A DNA stretch of 64,000 nucleotides from UBA6049 sp965662345. GTDB taxonomy: Bacteria > Bacteroidota > Bacteroidia > Flavobacteriales_G > Salibacteraceae. Positions 63,952 to 64,000 of this stretch are shown here, piece by piece (the stretch's first letter is position 1; each line of letters opens with the position of its first letter). The stretch lies in assembly GCA_965662345.1 (NCBI GenBank), contig CBFIHE010000010.1, forward strand, positions 1 through 64,000. Reading direction: 5' to 3'. The notes beneath the pieces were generated by a model, which was given only the letters and a program-made list of their open reading frames with translations, ran no database searches and was not told the DNA's origin. Made by a program: the position numbers and the translations under genes.

Positions 63952-64000
63952 TTACTCTCCCCTGTAGTAGTCATCGTATTTGGTAACTTCTTCGTACAGA
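63952..64000 (-). CDS. C-terminal end of a minus-strand gene (partial)
   Basis: Read from the right edge on the minus strand the frame gives LYEEVTKYDDYYRGE then TAA at 63952-63954. The charged, polar ending and the tail-to-tail placement with the peptidase terminator are what a real gene end looks like, but only 15 codons are visible, so the gene cannot be identified. Confidence 0.4.
   Translation of the reverse strand, partial: LYEEVTKYDDYYRGE

Overview
The window is a compact, AT-rich stretch of chromosome from a member of the Bacteroidota, almost certainly Flavobacteriales or a close relative. The evidence is a GldI-like lipoprotein, the exosortase XrtF with its partner protein, two probable type IX secretion cargo proteins, BshA for bacillithiol, small conserved Bacteroidota proteins, weak Shine-Dalgarno sequences, and many TAnnTTTG-type (or TAnnTTCG) promoter boxes a few bases upstream of start codons. 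No phage, integrase, transposase, plasmid or CRISPR locus was seen. Most of the region is housekeeping DNA.

Layout. 1-9.2 kb: a KamA-family radical SAM enzyme, a PafA-like phosphatase, folE with a small follower gene, adenine deaminase, a PMT/TMTC-like membrane protein with TPRs, and xrtF with its partner. 9.2-15.4 kb: mtaB, an inositol monophosphatase-like gene, an NfeD-type protease, an outer-membrane protein and a DEAD-box RNA helicase. 15.4-15.9 kb: a non-coding patch with a 62-bp direct repeat, a long hairpin, and tRNA-Ser(UGA). 16-24.4 kb: an SDR, a GWxTD protein, a glycosyltransferase, a cupin, HU, pdxH, a DegT-type aminotransferase, an eIF1-like factor, small lipoproteins and bshA. 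24.4-36.8 kb: a GH3/beta-lactamase fusion, then mutL with two rhomboids and an EEP-family protein, prfC, an acyltransferase, and a secreted endonuclease I. 36.8-46.9 kb: an outer-membrane protein, an ABC-F ATPase, a decayed multi-PAS histidine kinase, and the prmC-ligA-dapA operon. 46.9-53 kb: a ribD-led operon, a secreted metalloprotease and a thioesterase. 53-56.1 kb: dnaA, a low-molecular-weight phosphatase and an RsmI-like methyltransferase. 56.1-59.9 kb: nrnA-gldI with two more FKBP lipoproteins, divergent from ndk. 59.9-62.6 kb: an ABC transporter (ATPase, FtsX-type permease, DUF3299-like protein) divergent from a MerC-domain gene. 62.6-64 kb: a C1-family peptidase and the tail of a further gene.

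The most notable points are these. (1) The divergent ABC/DUF3299/MerC locus has a 21-bp dyad, AAATG-N11-CATTT, in its 66-bp shared promoter region. This resembles a Zur operator and suggests a zinc-responsive regulon. (2) The histidine kinase at 39.5-41.8 kb is a pseudogene with four separable lesions inside otherwise well-preserved domains. (3) The repeat/hairpin patch beside tRNA-Ser may be a dispersed intergenic element. (4) Several promoters lie so close to the start codon that the mRNAs are probably leaderless or nearly so. I did not find a clearly new defence or mobile system. The metal locus is the best candidate for follow-up.
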